From: Eubacterium sp. ER2
GTDB lineage: Bacteria; Bacillota; Clostridia; Lachnospirales; Lachnospiraceae
Length of the DNA stretch: 60,134 nucleotides
Direction: 5' to 3'
Assembly (NCBI RefSeq): GCF_000765215.1
Contig: NZ_JPJE01000033.1
Coordinates: 1 to 60,134, forward strand
Position 1 is the stretch's first letter. Every line of letters begins with the position of its first letter. This document shows positions 35,666 to 43,452 of this stretch, piece by piece. The notes beneath the pieces were generated by a model. That model was not told the origin of the DNA. It did no database searches and worked only from the letters and a program-made list of their open reading frames with translations. A program made the translations under genes and the position numbers.

Positions 35666-36928
35666 ATGGATAATCAGTACAACTACTACAATCCGGGGCC
35701 GGATGATCAGAATATATTTAACGGGCAGCAGACAGAGAAGCCGCCGAAGAAAAAGAGGGGCGGCAGCTCGAAGAGATGGCTGTCCATCGTCAGCGGAGGA
35801 CTCGTGTTTGGCCTTGTGGCCTGCGCGGCCTTCCGGGCGGGGAACATCATTGTGGACCGGGCTGTCGGAGAGGACACAAAGGAGGTGCGCCAGACATCCA
35901 CGGCGACTCAGCTGAACCAGACCTCCAGCACAGTGACCTCCGACGTGTCCGACATTGTGGAGCAGGCTATGCCCTCCATTGTGTCCATCACTAATATGAG
36001 TATTCAGGAGGTTCAGAGCTTCTTTGGACAGACCCAGGAGCAGGAGAGCGAGAGCCTCGGCTCCGGCATCATCGTTCAGCAGTCTGACACAGAGCTTCTG
36101 ATCGCCACTAACAATCATGTGGTGGAGGGAGCGGACACCCTGACTGTCACATTTGTGGATGATGAAAATGTGGAGGCCAATATAAAGGGAACAGACCCCT
36201 CCAAGGATCTGGCTATCGTGGCCGTTCCCCTGGAGTCCATCAAGGACTCCACCATGGACGCCATCGCCATTGCCACTCTCGGTGACTCCAATGAGGTGCA
36301 GGTGGGCGAGCCGGCTATTGCCATCGGCAATGCCCTGGGCTACGGACAGTCCGTGACAACGGGCATTGTCTCAGCCACAAACCGGCAGATCGACATGGAT
36401 GGATTTGACAGTGAGCTCATCCAGACAGACGCGGCCATCAACCCGGGCAACAGCGGCGGGGCCCTGCTCAACGCCAACGGGGCGGTCATCGGCATCAACA
36501 CGGCCAAGATCAGCTCCAGCGTGGCGGAGGGGATGGGCTATGCCATTCCCATCTCAGACGCCAGCGAAGTGCTGACTAATCTGATGAACCGGGAGACCAG
36601 AACCAGAGTCTCTGACGAGGAGAGAGGCTATCTGGGTATCACAGGCCAGGATGTCTCCTCTGACATCGGCGAGGCTTACAATATGCCAACAGGCGTGTAC
36701 ATCTCTGAGGTGACAAAGGGAGGCGGCGCCGAACAGGCAGGACTTGCCAGGGGAACCATCATCACTGGCATGGAGGGCGTTACCATAGACAGCATGGAGA
36801 CGCTGCAGGATCAGCTCTCCTACTATGCGGTGGGCGAGACTGTGGAGCTGACTGTCCAGGTTCCCGCAAGCGGTGGGGAATATCAGGAGCAGACCGTCTC
36901 CGTGACTTTGGGACCCAATCCCAACTAA
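35666..36928 (+). CDS. HtrA/DegP-type serine protease
   Basis: A 420-residue membrane-anchored quality-control protease. A polar N-terminus with KPPKKKRGG is followed by one membrane helix (about 35-58). The trypsin-like domain (about 95-310) has the triad His in TNNHVVEG, Asp in SKDLAIVAV and Ser in NPGNSGGALL. A single PDZ domain (about 325-420: YLGITGQDVSS, GVYISEV, AEQAGLARG) should bind substrate C-termini. This is the standard Gram-positive HtrA layout. AAAGGAG decides for ATG 35666 over an in-frame ATG at 35648. It probably degrades misfolded exported proteins. It stands alone between glf and a terminator. Confidence 0.94.
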   Translation: MDNQYNYYNPGPDDQNIFNGQQTEKPPKKKRGGSSKRWLSIVSGGLVFGLVACAAFRAGNIIVDRAVGEDTKEVRQTSTATQLNQTSSTVTSDVSDIVEQAMPSIVSITNMSIQEVQSFFGQTQEQESESLGSGIIVQQSDTELLIATNNHVVEGADTLTVTFVDDENVEANIKGTDPSKDLAIVAVPLESIKDSTMDAIAIATLGDSNEVQVGEPAIAIGNALGYGQSVTTGIVSATNRQIDMDGFDSELIQTDAAINPGNSGGALLNANGAVIGINTAKISSSVAEGMGYAIPISDASEVLTNLMNRETRTRVSDEERGYLGITGQDVSSDIGEAYNMPTGVYISEVTKGGGAEQAGLARGTIITGMEGVTIDSMETLQDQLSYYAVGETVELTVQVPASGGEYQEQTVSVTLGPNPN

Positions 36929-36956
36929 GCAGACAGGGCTTACAAAAAGGGCACGC

Positions 36957-36996
36957 AAAGGAGTGTGGCAGAAAGTGGCGCCATACTCCTTTTTTT
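36957..36996 (+). terminator. Rho-independent terminator after htrA
   Basis: 12-bp stem (36957-36968 and 36981-36992; core GGAGTGTGG/CCATACTCC, one G-T pair) followed by seven T. Confidence 0.88.
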
Positions 36997-37009
36997 GCCC
37001 GGGGATGTA

Positions 37010-37018
37010 TGATATAAT
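37010..37018 (+). promoter_or_regulatory. Extended -10 promoter for glyA
   Basis: TG at 37010-37011, one base, then perfect TATAAT at 37013-37018: an extended -10 with no clear -35 (the T-run of the preceding terminator sits there). A 6-bp hairpin (GCATCG/CGATGC, 37023-37039) follows in the leader. Confidence 0.6.
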
Positions 37019-37090
37019 ATGAGCATCGTGGTTGCGATGCCTGCTAAAACATAACAGACAGCGATAGACTAGCTACAAGGAGGAGAGAAA

Positions 37091-38326
37091 ATGTACAGTT
37101 TTGAGGAGATCCAGAAGACAGACAGCGAGGTGGCAGAGGCAATCCGGCATGAGATGGAGAGACAGAACTCCCATATCGAGCTGATTGCCTCCGAGAACTG
37201 GGTGAGCAAGGCGGTTATGGCTGCCATGGGAAGCCCGCTGACCAATAAATACGCGGAAGGCTATCCGGGAAGGCGCTACTACGGCGGCTGCGAGTACGTG
37301 GACGTGGTGGAGAACCTGGCCCGGGAGAGGGCAAAGGAGCTGTTTGGCTGTGAGTATGTCAATGTGCAGCCCCACTCCGGCGCACAGGCGAACATGGCCG
37401 TATTTTTCGCCATGTTAAAGCCCGGTGACAAGATCCTGGGCATGAACCTGGATCACGGCGGACACCTGACCCACGGCTCACCGGTGAACTTTTCCGGCAG
37501 CTATTTTGTGACATCCTTCTACGGCGTGAATGATGAGGGATTTATCGATTACGATGAGGTCCGCAGGATTGCTCTGGAGGAGAAGCCCAAAATGATCATC
37601 GCGGGAGCCAGCGCCTACGCCAGAAGGATTGACTTTAAGAAATTCCGGGAGATTGCGGATGAGGCGGGAGCTTACCTCATGGTGGATATGGCCCACATCG
37701 CCGGACTGGTGGCGGCGGGACTCCACGAGAGCCCCATCCCCTATGCGGATGTGGTGACTACCACCACCCACAAGACGCTGCGGGGACCCAGAGGCGGTAT
37801 GATCCTCTCCAGCCAGGAGGCGGCAGATAAGTTCAAGTTCAACAAGGCAGTGTTCCCGGGCATCCAGGGAGGCCCCCTGGAGCATGTGATCGCCGGGAAG
37901 GCGGTCTGCTTCAAGGAAGCGCTGCAGCCGGAGTTCAAGGAATACCAGAAGCAGATTGTGAAGAACGCGAAGGCCCTGTCCGAGGCTCTCATGGCAAAGG
38001 GAATGAAGCTGGTGTCCGGAGGAACGGATAACCACCTGATGCTCATGGATCTGAGCGGAGAGGACGTGACCGGAAAAGAGCTGGAGAAGCGTCTGGACCA
38101 GGCGGGCATCACATGCAACAAGAACACCATTCCAAATGATCCCCGTTCCCCCATGGTCACAAGCGGCATCCGACTCGGCACGCCGGCTGTCACCACCAGG
38201 GGTATGAAGGAGGACGATATGGAGCAGATCGCTGAGGCGATCAGGCTTGTACTTGCAGGCGAGGAGAATATTGAGAAGGCCAGGGAGATCGTGGCCGGCC
38301 TTACGAAGAAGTATCCTCTGATCTGA
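37091..38326 (+). CDS. glyA: Serine hydroxymethyltransferase
   Basis: A 411-residue PLP enzyme that converts serine and tetrahydrofolate to glycine and methylene-tetrahydrofolate, the main one-carbon source. Family motifs in order: [41 protein letters not shown], the PLP lysine in [14 protein letters not shown], and [23 protein letters not shown] precedes the ATG. It has its own promoter and a 64-bp gap, holding a GC hairpin, before the CsoR-type gene. Confidence 0.98.
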   Translation: MYSFEEIQKTDSEVAEAIRHEMERQNSHIELIASENWVSKAVMAAMGSPLTNKYAEGYPGRRYYGGCEYVDVVENLARERAKELFGCEYVNVQPHSGAQANMAVFFAMLKPGDKILGMNLDHGGHLTHGSPVNFSGSYFVTSFYGVNDEGFIDYDEVRRIALEEKPKMIIAGASAYARRIDFKKFREIADEAGAYLMVDMAHIAGLVAAGLHESPIPYADVVTTTTHKTLRGPRGGMILSSQEAADKFKFNKAVFPGIQGGPLEHVIAGKAVCFKEALQPEFKEYQKQIVKNAKALSEALMAKGMKLVSGGTDNHLMLMDLSGEDVTGKELEKRLDQAGITCNKNTIPNDPRSPMVTSGIRLGTPAVTTRGMKEDDMEQIAEAIRLVLAGEENIEKAREIVAGLTKKYPLI

Positions 38327-38332
38327 CCCGGT

Positions 38333-38352
38333 CCGGCATCAGGAGATGCCGG
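38333..38352 (+). other. Intercistronic GC hairpin between glyA and the CsoR-type gene
   Basis: Perfect 8-bp stem CCGGCATC/GATGCCGG with loop AGGA; a further CCCGG/CCGGG pair (38327-38331 and 38360-38364) could extend it. No T-run follows, so it is more likely an RNA stability or processing element than a full terminator. Confidence 0.6.
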
Positions 38353-38390
38353 TACATGGCCGGGCAGCGGTGACGAAAGGAAAGACAGAC

Positions 38391-38669
38391 ATGAAGACAA
38401 AGCACAGAGATGACGAAGAGCTGAGGAAACTGATGAACCGGCTGAACAGAGTGGAGGGACAGGTGCGGGGCGTCAAGAAGATGCTGGAGGAGGAGCAGTA
38501 CTGTGTGGATATCCTCACCCAGGTGTCTGCCATACAGGCGGCTCTGAATGCGTTCAACAAGGAGCTTTTATCCAGCCATATCCACTCCTGCGTGGTGGAG
38601 GAGATCCAGAAGGGAAATACGGAGGTGGTGGATGAGCTCTGCGAGTCCATCAAAAAGCTGATGAAATAA
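38391..38669 (+). CDS. CsoR/RcnR-family metal-sensing repressor
   Basis: A 92-residue all-helical regulator (DUF156). NRLNRVEGQVRGVKKMLEE at about residues 16-34 is the DNA-contacting signature. The metal-site residues are visible: Cys in EQYCVDIL, and His and Cys in SHIHSCV, which fits a copper-type C-H-C site. The start at 38391 follows AAAGGAAAG. No copper ATPase, chaperone or other metal gene lies in the window, so its target is elsewhere or only itself. It lies 64 bp after glyA and is followed by a strong terminator. Confidence 0.88.
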   Translation: MKTKHRDDEELRKLMNRLNRVEGQVRGVKKMLEEEQYCVDILTQVSAIQAALNAFNKELLSSHIHSCVVEEIQKGNTEVVDELCESIKKLMK

Positions 38670-38709
38670 TTCTGATATAATTTTTGCGAAAACAGAATGA
38701 AGAGCCATA

Positions 38710-38758
38710 AAAAGAGGAGCTTTGTCCGGGGGCGCGCCTGCCGGGGGGCTCCTCTTTT
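38710..38758 (+). terminator. Terminator after the CsoR-type gene
   Basis: 11-bp outer stem AAAAGAGGAGC/GCTCCTCTTTT (38710-38720 and 38748-38758) with a GC-rich inner region (CCGGGGGCGCGCCTGCCGG). The T-run is part of the right arm. Confidence 0.85.
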
Positions 38759-38787
38759 GTCACATTTTCCCGGCCCTTCCATAAAAT
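38759..38787 (+). promoter_or_regulatory. Sigma-E-type sporulation promoter for cotJABC
   Basis: GTCACATT (38759-38766), 13-bp spacer, CATAAAAT (38780-38787). These differ by one base each from the Bacillus sigma-E patterns GTCATATT and CATACAAT. The cotJ operon of Bacillus subtilis is known to be sigma-E dependent, and sigE lies in this window. Confidence 0.65.
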
Positions 38788-38821
38788 AATAGTGCAGATT
38801 GTAATGGAAGGAGTAAATGAC

Positions 38822-39151
38822 ATGCCGAATTACCGTTATCAGACACAGGACTGTCAGAGCCGGCAGGGACGGAGCTGTCCGAACCAGGGCATGTACCGGG
38901 GAGCGCAGCAAAGCGGCAGGCAGCAGGCGCAGCAGGACGCGCGGCAGCGCGGGAATATGCAGCAGTCGGCCATGGGGCGGGCCCATGCGTGCGGAAGAGA
39001 CGCCCGGCAGCTCTCTGACCTGCCTGTCGCTATGGCCTATGTGCCGTGGCAGGAGTGGTATGGAATATTTGACCTGGAAAAAGGCTTTTGCTGCGGGACG
39101 ATCTTTGAGGAGCTGAACAAACCATTTACCGGAGCAGGAGGGAGACGCTGA
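38822..39151 (+). CDS. cotJA: Spore coat-associated protein CotJA
   Basis: A 109-residue protein. The N-terminal half is Gln/Arg/Gly-rich and low in complexity (SGRQQAQQDARQRG); the conserved CotJA core is at the C-terminus (LPVAMAYVPWQEWYGIFDLEKGFCCGTIFEELNKPF, positions 39016-39123). CotJA helps place the CotJ complex in the spore coat. A GAAGGAG site favours ATG 38822 over upstream in-frame ATGs. Its stop overlaps the cotJB start. A sigma-E-like promoter precedes it, so expression in the mother cell is expected. Confidence 0.92.
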   Translation: MPNYRYQTQDCQSRQGRSCPNQGMYRGAQQSGRQQAQQDARQRGNMQQSAMGRAHACGRDARQLSDLPVAMAYVPWQEWYGIFDLEKGFCCGTIFEELNKPFTGAGGRR

Positions 39152-39423
39152 TGGCAGACAACAGACCGTGCAGGAGAGACCTGCTTCACTGGATCAATGT
39201 GATCAGTTTTGCGGTGAATGACACCACCCTTTTTCTGGACACTCATCCTGATGACAGGGAGGCGCTGGCCTTTTTTGACGAGTGCCAGGAAAAGAGAAAC
39301 CGGGCTCTGAAGGAATATGCCAAATATTACGGGCCCCTCACCATCGATACGGCGGACGCCTCCGAGACGGACAGGTGGAACTGGACAGGTGAACCGTGGC
39401 CATGGCAGGAAGGAGGATGCTGA
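39151..39423 (+). CDS. cotJB: Spore coat protein CotJB
   Basis: A 90-residue acidic protein with the family's LLHWINVISFAVNDTTLFLD start, TLHPDDREAL-like TH(P)DD segment, YAKYYGPLTID and a Trp-rich end (WNWTGEPWPWQ). It is the middle partner of the CotJ coat complex. Its ATG overlaps the cotJA stop (TGATG), and cotJC follows 3 bp after its stop, so the three are translationally coupled. Confidence 0.92.
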   Translation: MADNRPCRRDLLHWINVISFAVNDTTLFLDTHPDDREALAFFDECQEKRNRALKEYAKYYGPLTIDTADASETDRWNWTGEPWPWQEGGC

Positions 39424-39426
39424 TCT

Positions 39427-40029
39427 ATGTGGAATTATGAGAAGAGACTGCAGTACCCGGTGAAGATCACCCAGACCAACCCGAAGCTGGCCCAGGTGAT
39501 CATCAGCCAGTTCGGAGGCCCGGACGGCGAGCTGGCCGCCTCCATGCGCTATCTGTCACAGAGATACACCATGCCCTACAGGGAAGTGACAGGGACGCTG
39601 ACGGATATCGGGACGGAGGAACTGGCCCACATGGAGATGATCTGTGCCATCGTCTACCAGCTCACGAAAAATCTGTCCCCGGAGGAGATCGAACGGTCCG
39701 GATTTGACAAATACTATGTGGATCATACGCTGGCCCTGTGGCCTCAGTCCGCCGGCGGCGTGCCCTGGAGCGCCACGGTGTTCCAGTCCAAGGGGGATCC
39801 CATCACGGATCTGCACGAGGACATGGCGGCAGAGCAGAAGGCAAGGACCACCTACGACAACATTCTCCGGCTTGTGAAGGACCCGGAGGTGGCTGATCCC
39901 ATCCGGTTCCTGCGGGAGCGGGAGATTGTCCACTACCAGCGCTTTGGCGAGAGCCTGCGCATTGTCCAGGACCATCTGGACAGCCGCAACTTCTACGCCT
40001 TCAACCCGGCCTTTGACCTGGGAAAATAG
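39427..40029 (+). CDS. cotJC: Manganese-catalase-like spore coat protein CotJC
   Basis: A 200-residue four-helix-bundle protein of the manganese catalase family. Likely metal ligands are the Glu and His residues in GTEELAHMEMI, DMAAEQKARTTYDNI and REREIVHYQRF. The opening (YEKRLQYPVKITQTNPKLA) and QFGGPDGELAASMRYL are family hallmarks. In spores it sits in or near the coat and may remove peroxide. Last gene of the cotJ operon; a GC-rich terminator follows. Confidence 0.94.
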   Translation: MWNYEKRLQYPVKITQTNPKLAQVIISQFGGPDGELAASMRYLSQRYTMPYREVTGTLTDIGTEELAHMEMICAIVYQLTKNLSPEEIERSGFDKYYVDHTLALWPQSAGGVPWSATVFQSKGDPITDLHEDMAAEQKARTTYDNILRLVKDPEVADPIRFLREREIVHYQRFGESLRIVQDHLDSRNFYAFNPAFDLGK

Positions 40030-40053
40030 AAGAGAAGGAGCATAGAAGCCTTC

Positions 40054-40107
40054 AGCCCGGACGGGAGGAGCCTCTGCGGGGCGCCCTCCTGTTCCGGGCT
40101 TGTTTTT
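40054..40107 (+). terminator. Terminator after cotJC
   Basis: Stem AGCCCGGA-GGGAGG pairing with CCTCC-TCCGGGCT (40054-40067 and 40085-40100), then TTGTTTTTATC. Confidence 0.88.
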
Positions 40108-40128
40108 ATCCCCGGTTGCCGTTATAAT
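40100..40128 (+). promoter_or_regulatory. Sigma-A promoter for the first FtsW-family gene
   Basis: TTGTTT (40100-40105), 17-bp spacer, perfect TATAAT (40123-40128). The -35 lies in the T-run of the cotJ terminator. Confidence 0.65.
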
Positions 40129-40173
40129 ATATGCGTCGGTGTAGACTGGCACAATGATTGGAGTGTAAATGTA

Positions 40174-41409
40174 ATGGACAACAGAAACAGCAAGGTCAGG
40201 CAGATGCCTGACAGCAGCAGGGGAAACAGCCGCCCGGGGGAAGCCTCCGCCAGATCGGAGAAGGTGCGGGCGAGAGTGAAAAGCAGTATACGGTACTTTG
40301 ATTACAGTCTGGTGGCCTCCATGGTCTTTCTGATCTGCTTTGGGCTGGTCATGCTCTACAGCGCCAGCGCCTATGCGGCCCAGGTGGACTACGGGGACAG
40401 CATGTACTATTTTAAGAGGCAGATCCTCTTCTGCCTGGCAGGCGCGTTGGGCGCCTATCTGGTTTCGCTGATCGACTATCATATCTGGTCCAGGCTGGCG
40501 AAGAAGATTTTCTTCCTATCCCTGATCGTTATGGCCCTCGTGCAGACGCCTTTGGGGAAAGAGGTGAACGGCGCCAGACGGTGGATTAAGCTGCCCCTGG
40601 GCCAGCAGCTGCAGCCCTCGGAGCTTGCCAAGATCGCGGTCATCCTCTTTATCCCCGTGGTGATCTGCCAGGTAGGAAAGCAGATCAATACGCTGGCGGG
40701 GATTGTGAGAGTGCTCTGCTGGGGAGCTCTGTCGGCAGCCTGCGTCTTTTTCCTGACGGAGAACTTAAGTACAGCCATCATCGTGTTCGGCATTTCTTTT
40801 CTGATGGTCTTTATCGTCCATCCGAAGAAAGCCATGTTCATTGTGCCCGTTGTGGCGGGGGTGGCGGCGGTGCTCCTTATACCCGTGATCCTGGGGCCTC
40901 TCGTGGAGGCTGGGGATTTTTCCGGGAACTTCCGCCTGGGAAGACTGCTCGTGTGGCTGGATCCGGAGCGGTACTCCTCCGGTATCGGCTACCAGGTGGT
41001 GCAGGGGCTCTACGCGGTGGGCTCCGGCGGCTTCTTTGGAAAGGGGCTGGGAAACAGTGCCCAGAAGCAGTTTATCCCTGAGGTGCAGAATGATATGATC
41101 CTGTCGGTTATCTGCGAGGAGCTGGGAGTGTTCGGGGCCATCATGGTGCTCCTCCTCTTTGGACTCCTTCTGTATCGCCTGATGGTGATTGCCCAGAACG
41201 CGCCGGATATGTACGGCGCCCTTGTGGCCAGCGGCATCTTCTGTCATATTGCTCTCCAGGTGATCCTGAACGTGGCAGTGGTGATCAATCTGATCCCCAA
41301 CACGGGCATTACGCTGCCCTTCATCAGCTACGGAGGCACGTCGATCCTCTTTCTCATGGCGGAGATGGGACTGGCCCTTGGAATATCCAGGCAGATCAGG
41401 ATGGGATGA
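40174..41409 (+). CDS. FtsW/RodA/SpoVE-family peptidoglycan glycosyltransferase (first copy)
   Basis: A 411-residue SEDS-family protein with a basic, disordered cytoplasmic N-terminus (about 40 residues) and ten predicted membrane helices. Hallmarks: MLYSAS, NGARRWIKL, QPSELAKIAVI, the functionally key Asp in the WLDPERY loop, GSGGFFGKGLGNS and PNTGITLPFISYGGTS. SEDS proteins polymerise lipid II together with a class B PBP. It is a paralogue of the gene at 51105; this copy stands alone, between cotJC and degV, without a PBP. Whether it is FtsW, RodA or SpoVE cannot be decided here. Confidence 0.93.
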   Translation: MDNRNSKVRQMPDSSRGNSRPGEASARSEKVRARVKSSIRYFDYSLVASMVFLICFGLVMLYSASAYAAQVDYGDSMYYFKRQILFCLAGALGAYLVSLIDYHIWSRLAKKIFFLSLIVMALVQTPLGKEVNGARRWIKLPLGQQLQPSELAKIAVILFIPVVICQVGKQINTLAGIVRVLCWGALSAACVFFLTENLSTAIIVFGISFLMVFIVHPKKAMFIVPVVAGVAAVLLIPVILGPLVEAGDFSGNFRLGRLLVWLDPERYSSGIGYQVVQGLYAVGSGGFFGKGLGNSAQKQFIPEVQNDMILSVICEELGVFGAIMVLLLFGLLLYRLMVIAQNAPDMYGALVASGIFCHIALQVILNVAVVINLIPNTGITLPFISYGGTSILFLMAEMGLALGISRQIRMG

Positions 41410-41447
41410 TTGCCGAAAGTCATTGCCGGGAGGATTTGATAAAACCC

Positions 41448-41476
41448 TTTTCAAGCGCGCGTTATTGTGCTATGAT
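41448..41476 (+). promoter_or_regulatory. Possible promoter for degV
   Basis: TTTTCA (41448-41453), 17-bp spacer, TATGAT (41471-41476). A second TATAAT at 41502-41507 lacks a spaced -35. Confidence 0.45.
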
Positions 41477-41538
41477 GTATAAAGTGGTTTTTGATACTAT
41501 GTATAATAGCAATGGATAACGCGGAGGATTGATCGGAA

Positions 41539-42378
41539 ATGAGTTATAAGATTATTGTGGACAGCTGCGGAGAGCTTACGGAGGAGATGAAGCGCTGCGG
41601 GCATTTCGAGACGGCTTCATTGAGCATTGATATTGATGAGCATCACATCGTGGACGATGAGACATTTGACCAGAAGAGGTTCCTGGCCCTCATCGCCCAG
41701 AGCCCTAATTCGCCCAAGTCCTCCTGTCCCTCGCCGGAGACCTACATGGAGGGATATCACTGCGAGGCTGAGCACGTCTACGCGGTGACTCTGTCAGCTG
41801 AGCTCAGCGGCTCCTACAACAGCGCTGTGCTGGGGAAAAATCTGTACCACGAGGAGTACGGAGAGAAGGATATCTATGTCTTTAACTCCCGGTCCGCCTC
41901 CATCGGAGAGACGCTGATCGCCCTGAAGATCCAGGAGTGCGAGGAGGCCGGCATGGAGTTTGAAGAGGTGGTCCGCACAGTGGAGGCCTACATTGAGGGA
42001 CAGCACACCTACTTTGTGCTGGAGACGCTGGAGACGCTCCGCAAGAACGGCCGGCTGAAGGGCATCAAATCTCTGATGGCCTCCGCCCTGAATATCAAGC
42101 CAGTCATGGGCTCCACCCCCCAGGGGACCATCTGTCAGCTGGGGCAGGCCAGAGGCATCAGGAAGGCTCTGGAGAAAATGATCGACGAGATCGTCCGGGG
42201 TGTGAAAAAGCCGGAGGAGAAGGTGCTGGCCATCAGCCACTGCAACTGCCCTGAGCGGGCCAAGAAGGTGAAGGAGCTGCTCCTTGAAAGGATACGGCCC
42301 AAGGATGTAATCGTGCTGGATACGGCTGGGATCAGCAGTATGTACGCGGCCGACGGAGGCATAATCGTGGTTGTATAA
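41539..42378 (+). CDS. DegV-family fatty-acid-binding protein
   Basis: A 279-residue DegV protein. The N-terminal domain begins YKIIVDSCGELTEEM, with TVTLS-type segment AVTLSAELSGSYNSA, then FNSRSASIGETLIA; the C-terminal domain has VLETLETLRKNGRLKG and ISHCNCPERAKKV. In Firmicutes, FakB-type DegV proteins bind a fatty acid and present it to the FakA kinase. The Ser residues of the two loops that hold the carboxylate are present. No FakA gene is in the window. GGAGG lies about 11 nt before the ATG. Confidence 0.92.
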   Translation: MSYKIIVDSCGELTEEMKRCGHFETASLSIDIDEHHIVDDETFDQKRFLALIAQSPNSPKSSCPSPETYMEGYHCEAEHVYAVTLSAELSGSYNSAVLGKNLYHEEYGEKDIYVFNSRSASIGETLIALKIQECEEAGMEFEEVVRTVEAYIEGQHTYFVLETLETLRKNGRLKGIKSLMASALNIKPVMGSTPQGTICQLGQARGIRKALEKMIDEIVRGVKKPEEKVLAISHCNCPERAKKVKELLLERIRPKDVIVLDTAGISSMYAADGGIIVVV

Positions 42379-42437
42379 TCCGGGCTTTTATGGTAAAATA
42401 GGCACTAGCTGATGAGTGATAGAAGGAGTGCATGAAG

Positions 42438-42680
42438 ATGAGCCAGGAAAAAGTGGACAGATATAAAAAGGAAAAAGCCAACCGCAGGAAGACCATGAAA
42501 AAGGAGAAGATTCAGTATTATATCCGCCGCTGTGTGGTTGCGGTCCTTGCTGTGGCCCTTGTGGGATGGATCGGCTATTCCGCCTTCAGCAGGTATGAGA
42601 GCAGCAGGCCTGTGGAGACCGCGGAGGTGGATTATAACGCTATCACGGATTACGAGACAAGCCTGAATACGGCGCAGTAG
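42438..42680 (+). CDS. Small single-pass membrane protein
   Basis: An 80-residue protein of unknown function. A highly charged Lys/Arg/Glu-rich N-terminus (about 1-32) is followed by one membrane helix (about 34-52: VVAVLAVALVGWIGYSAF) and a short polar exterior tail rich in Tyr, Asp and Glu. By the positive-inside rule the N-terminus is cytoplasmic. AAGGAG is 9 nt before ATG 42438 and only 3 nt before ATG 42432, so the later start is chosen. It is 59 bp after degV and is closed by a terminator. Confidence 0.7.
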   Translation: MSQEKVDRYKKEKANRRKTMKKEKIQYYIRRCVVAVLAVALVGWIGYSAFSRYESSRPVETAEVDYNAITDYETSLNTAQ

Positions 42681-42764
42681 GATGACGGCAGAGCCGGCAG
42701 ATCCGGGACGGAGCGGGCAGCAGCGGGGGAGATCCCCGGGAAATACACTATAATAGAAGACGAG

Positions 42765-42794
42765 AGAAGACAGGAAAGCCTGTCTTCTTTTTTT
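42765..42794 (+). terminator. Rho-independent terminator before the division cluster
   Basis: Perfect 10-bp stem (42765-42774 and 42779-42788; AGAAGACAGG/CCTGTCTTCT), loop AAAG, then seven T. Together with the hairpin, promoter and operator listed next it fills the 320-bp gap before mraZ. Confidence 0.93.
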
Positions 42795-42816
42795 GTGCGA
42801 TATGTCCGTAGGGTGA

Positions 42817-42848
42817 CTGCCGTGCCCCCGCGAGCGGGCATCCGGCAG
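42817..42848 (+). other. GC-rich stem-loop upstream of the mraZ promoter
   Basis: Outer pair CTGCCG/CGGCAG (42817-42822 and 42843-42848) and inner TGCCC..CGC/GCGGGCA. No T-run follows. It lies before the promoter, so it is not in the mraZ mRNA; it may shield the cluster from upstream transcripts or be a DNA site. Confidence 0.5.
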
Positions 42849-42889
42849 GCGACTGTGCGCTATATTTTGGATTTTTGCAAAAAAAGGGG

Positions 42890-42918
42890 TTGAAATCACC
42901 AATGAAGTGGTTTACAAT
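42890..42918 (+). promoter_or_regulatory. Sigma-A promoter of the mraZ division cluster
   Basis: TTGAAA (42890-42895), 17-bp spacer, TACAAT (42913-42918). The -10 overlaps the second MraZ-type box, so bound MraZ would block RNA polymerase. Confidence 0.8.
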
Positions 42919-42971
42919 GGTTTCAAGTGGTAGAAAGTGGTGAAAAGTGGTACAAAGTGGTGCAAAAGTGG
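42907..42971 (+). promoter_or_regulatory. MraZ operator: seven tandem GTGG/ATGG boxes
   Basis: Boxes start at 42907, 42917 (ATGG), 42927, 42937, 42947 and 42957, each exactly 10 nt apart and mostly preceded by AA or AAA; a seventh starts at 42968, after 11 nt. MraZ is known to bind TGG- or AAAGTGG-type direct repeats in front of its own gene. An array of this size suggests a ring of MraZ on one DNA face. The seventh box also forms an inverted repeat (AAAGTGGC, AG, GCCACTTT; 42965-42982). Confidence 0.85.
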
Positions 42972-43000
42972 CAGGCCACTTTGAAAGAGGGTGAGTTCTG

Positions 43001-43441
43001 ATGTTGAAAGGAGAGTACAGTCACAATATCGACCCTAAGGGGAGGGTGATCATTCCAGCCAAGTTCCGTGACGATCTGGGGGAGCATTTCGTCATAACAA
43101 AAGGCATGGAGAACTGCCTGTACGTGTATCCTGAAGACGAATGGACCGCCTTTGAAGAGAAGCTTAACGCCTTACCAACGACCACAGACAAAAAAGCCCG
43201 TGCTTTTGCGCATTTCTTTCAGGGAAGCGCAAATGACGGCGACCTTGACAAGCAAGGTAGAACTTTAATCCCACCGGCCCTGCGCAGCTACGCGAAGCTC
43301 GAGAAAGAGGTTGTGTTTATCGGTATGGGGAAGCGTGCCGAGATCTGGGACAAGGCCAGATGGGATGAAAAGAATGCTGAACTGGAGCTCACGATTGAGG
43401 ATATTGCATCTGATATGGAGGAGAGTGGATTCAGTATCTAG
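43001..43441 (+). CDS. mraZ: MraZ transcriptional regulator of the division/wall cluster
   Basis: A 146-residue AbrB-like DNA-binding protein with two SpoVT/AbrB half-domains, each with the family DxxxR motif (DPKGRVIIP near 11 and DKQGRTLIP near 87). It forms rings and binds tandem repeats upstream of its own gene; seven such boxes lie 30-95 bp before this start. First gene of the cluster, 11 bp before rsmH. AGAGGGTGAG precedes the ATG. Confidence 0.97.
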   Translation: MLKGEYSHNIDPKGRVIIPAKFRDDLGEHFVITKGMENCLYVYPEDEWTAFEEKLNALPTTTDKKARAFAHFFQGSANDGDLDKQGRTLIPPALRSYAKLEKEVVFIGMGKRAEIWDKARWDEKNAELELTIEDIASDMEESGFSI

Positions 43442-43452
43442 AGGGAGAAGAT

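Noticed and set aside
37023-37039. Possible riboswitch in the glyA leader
   Set aside because: Only a 6-bp hairpin is visible. The leader is short and shows no glycine, T-box or folate-type (THF) riboswitch core.
42901-42971. CRISPR-like short repeat array
   Set aside because: The repeats are 10 nt with no spacers. They fit the MraZ operator in front of mraZ.
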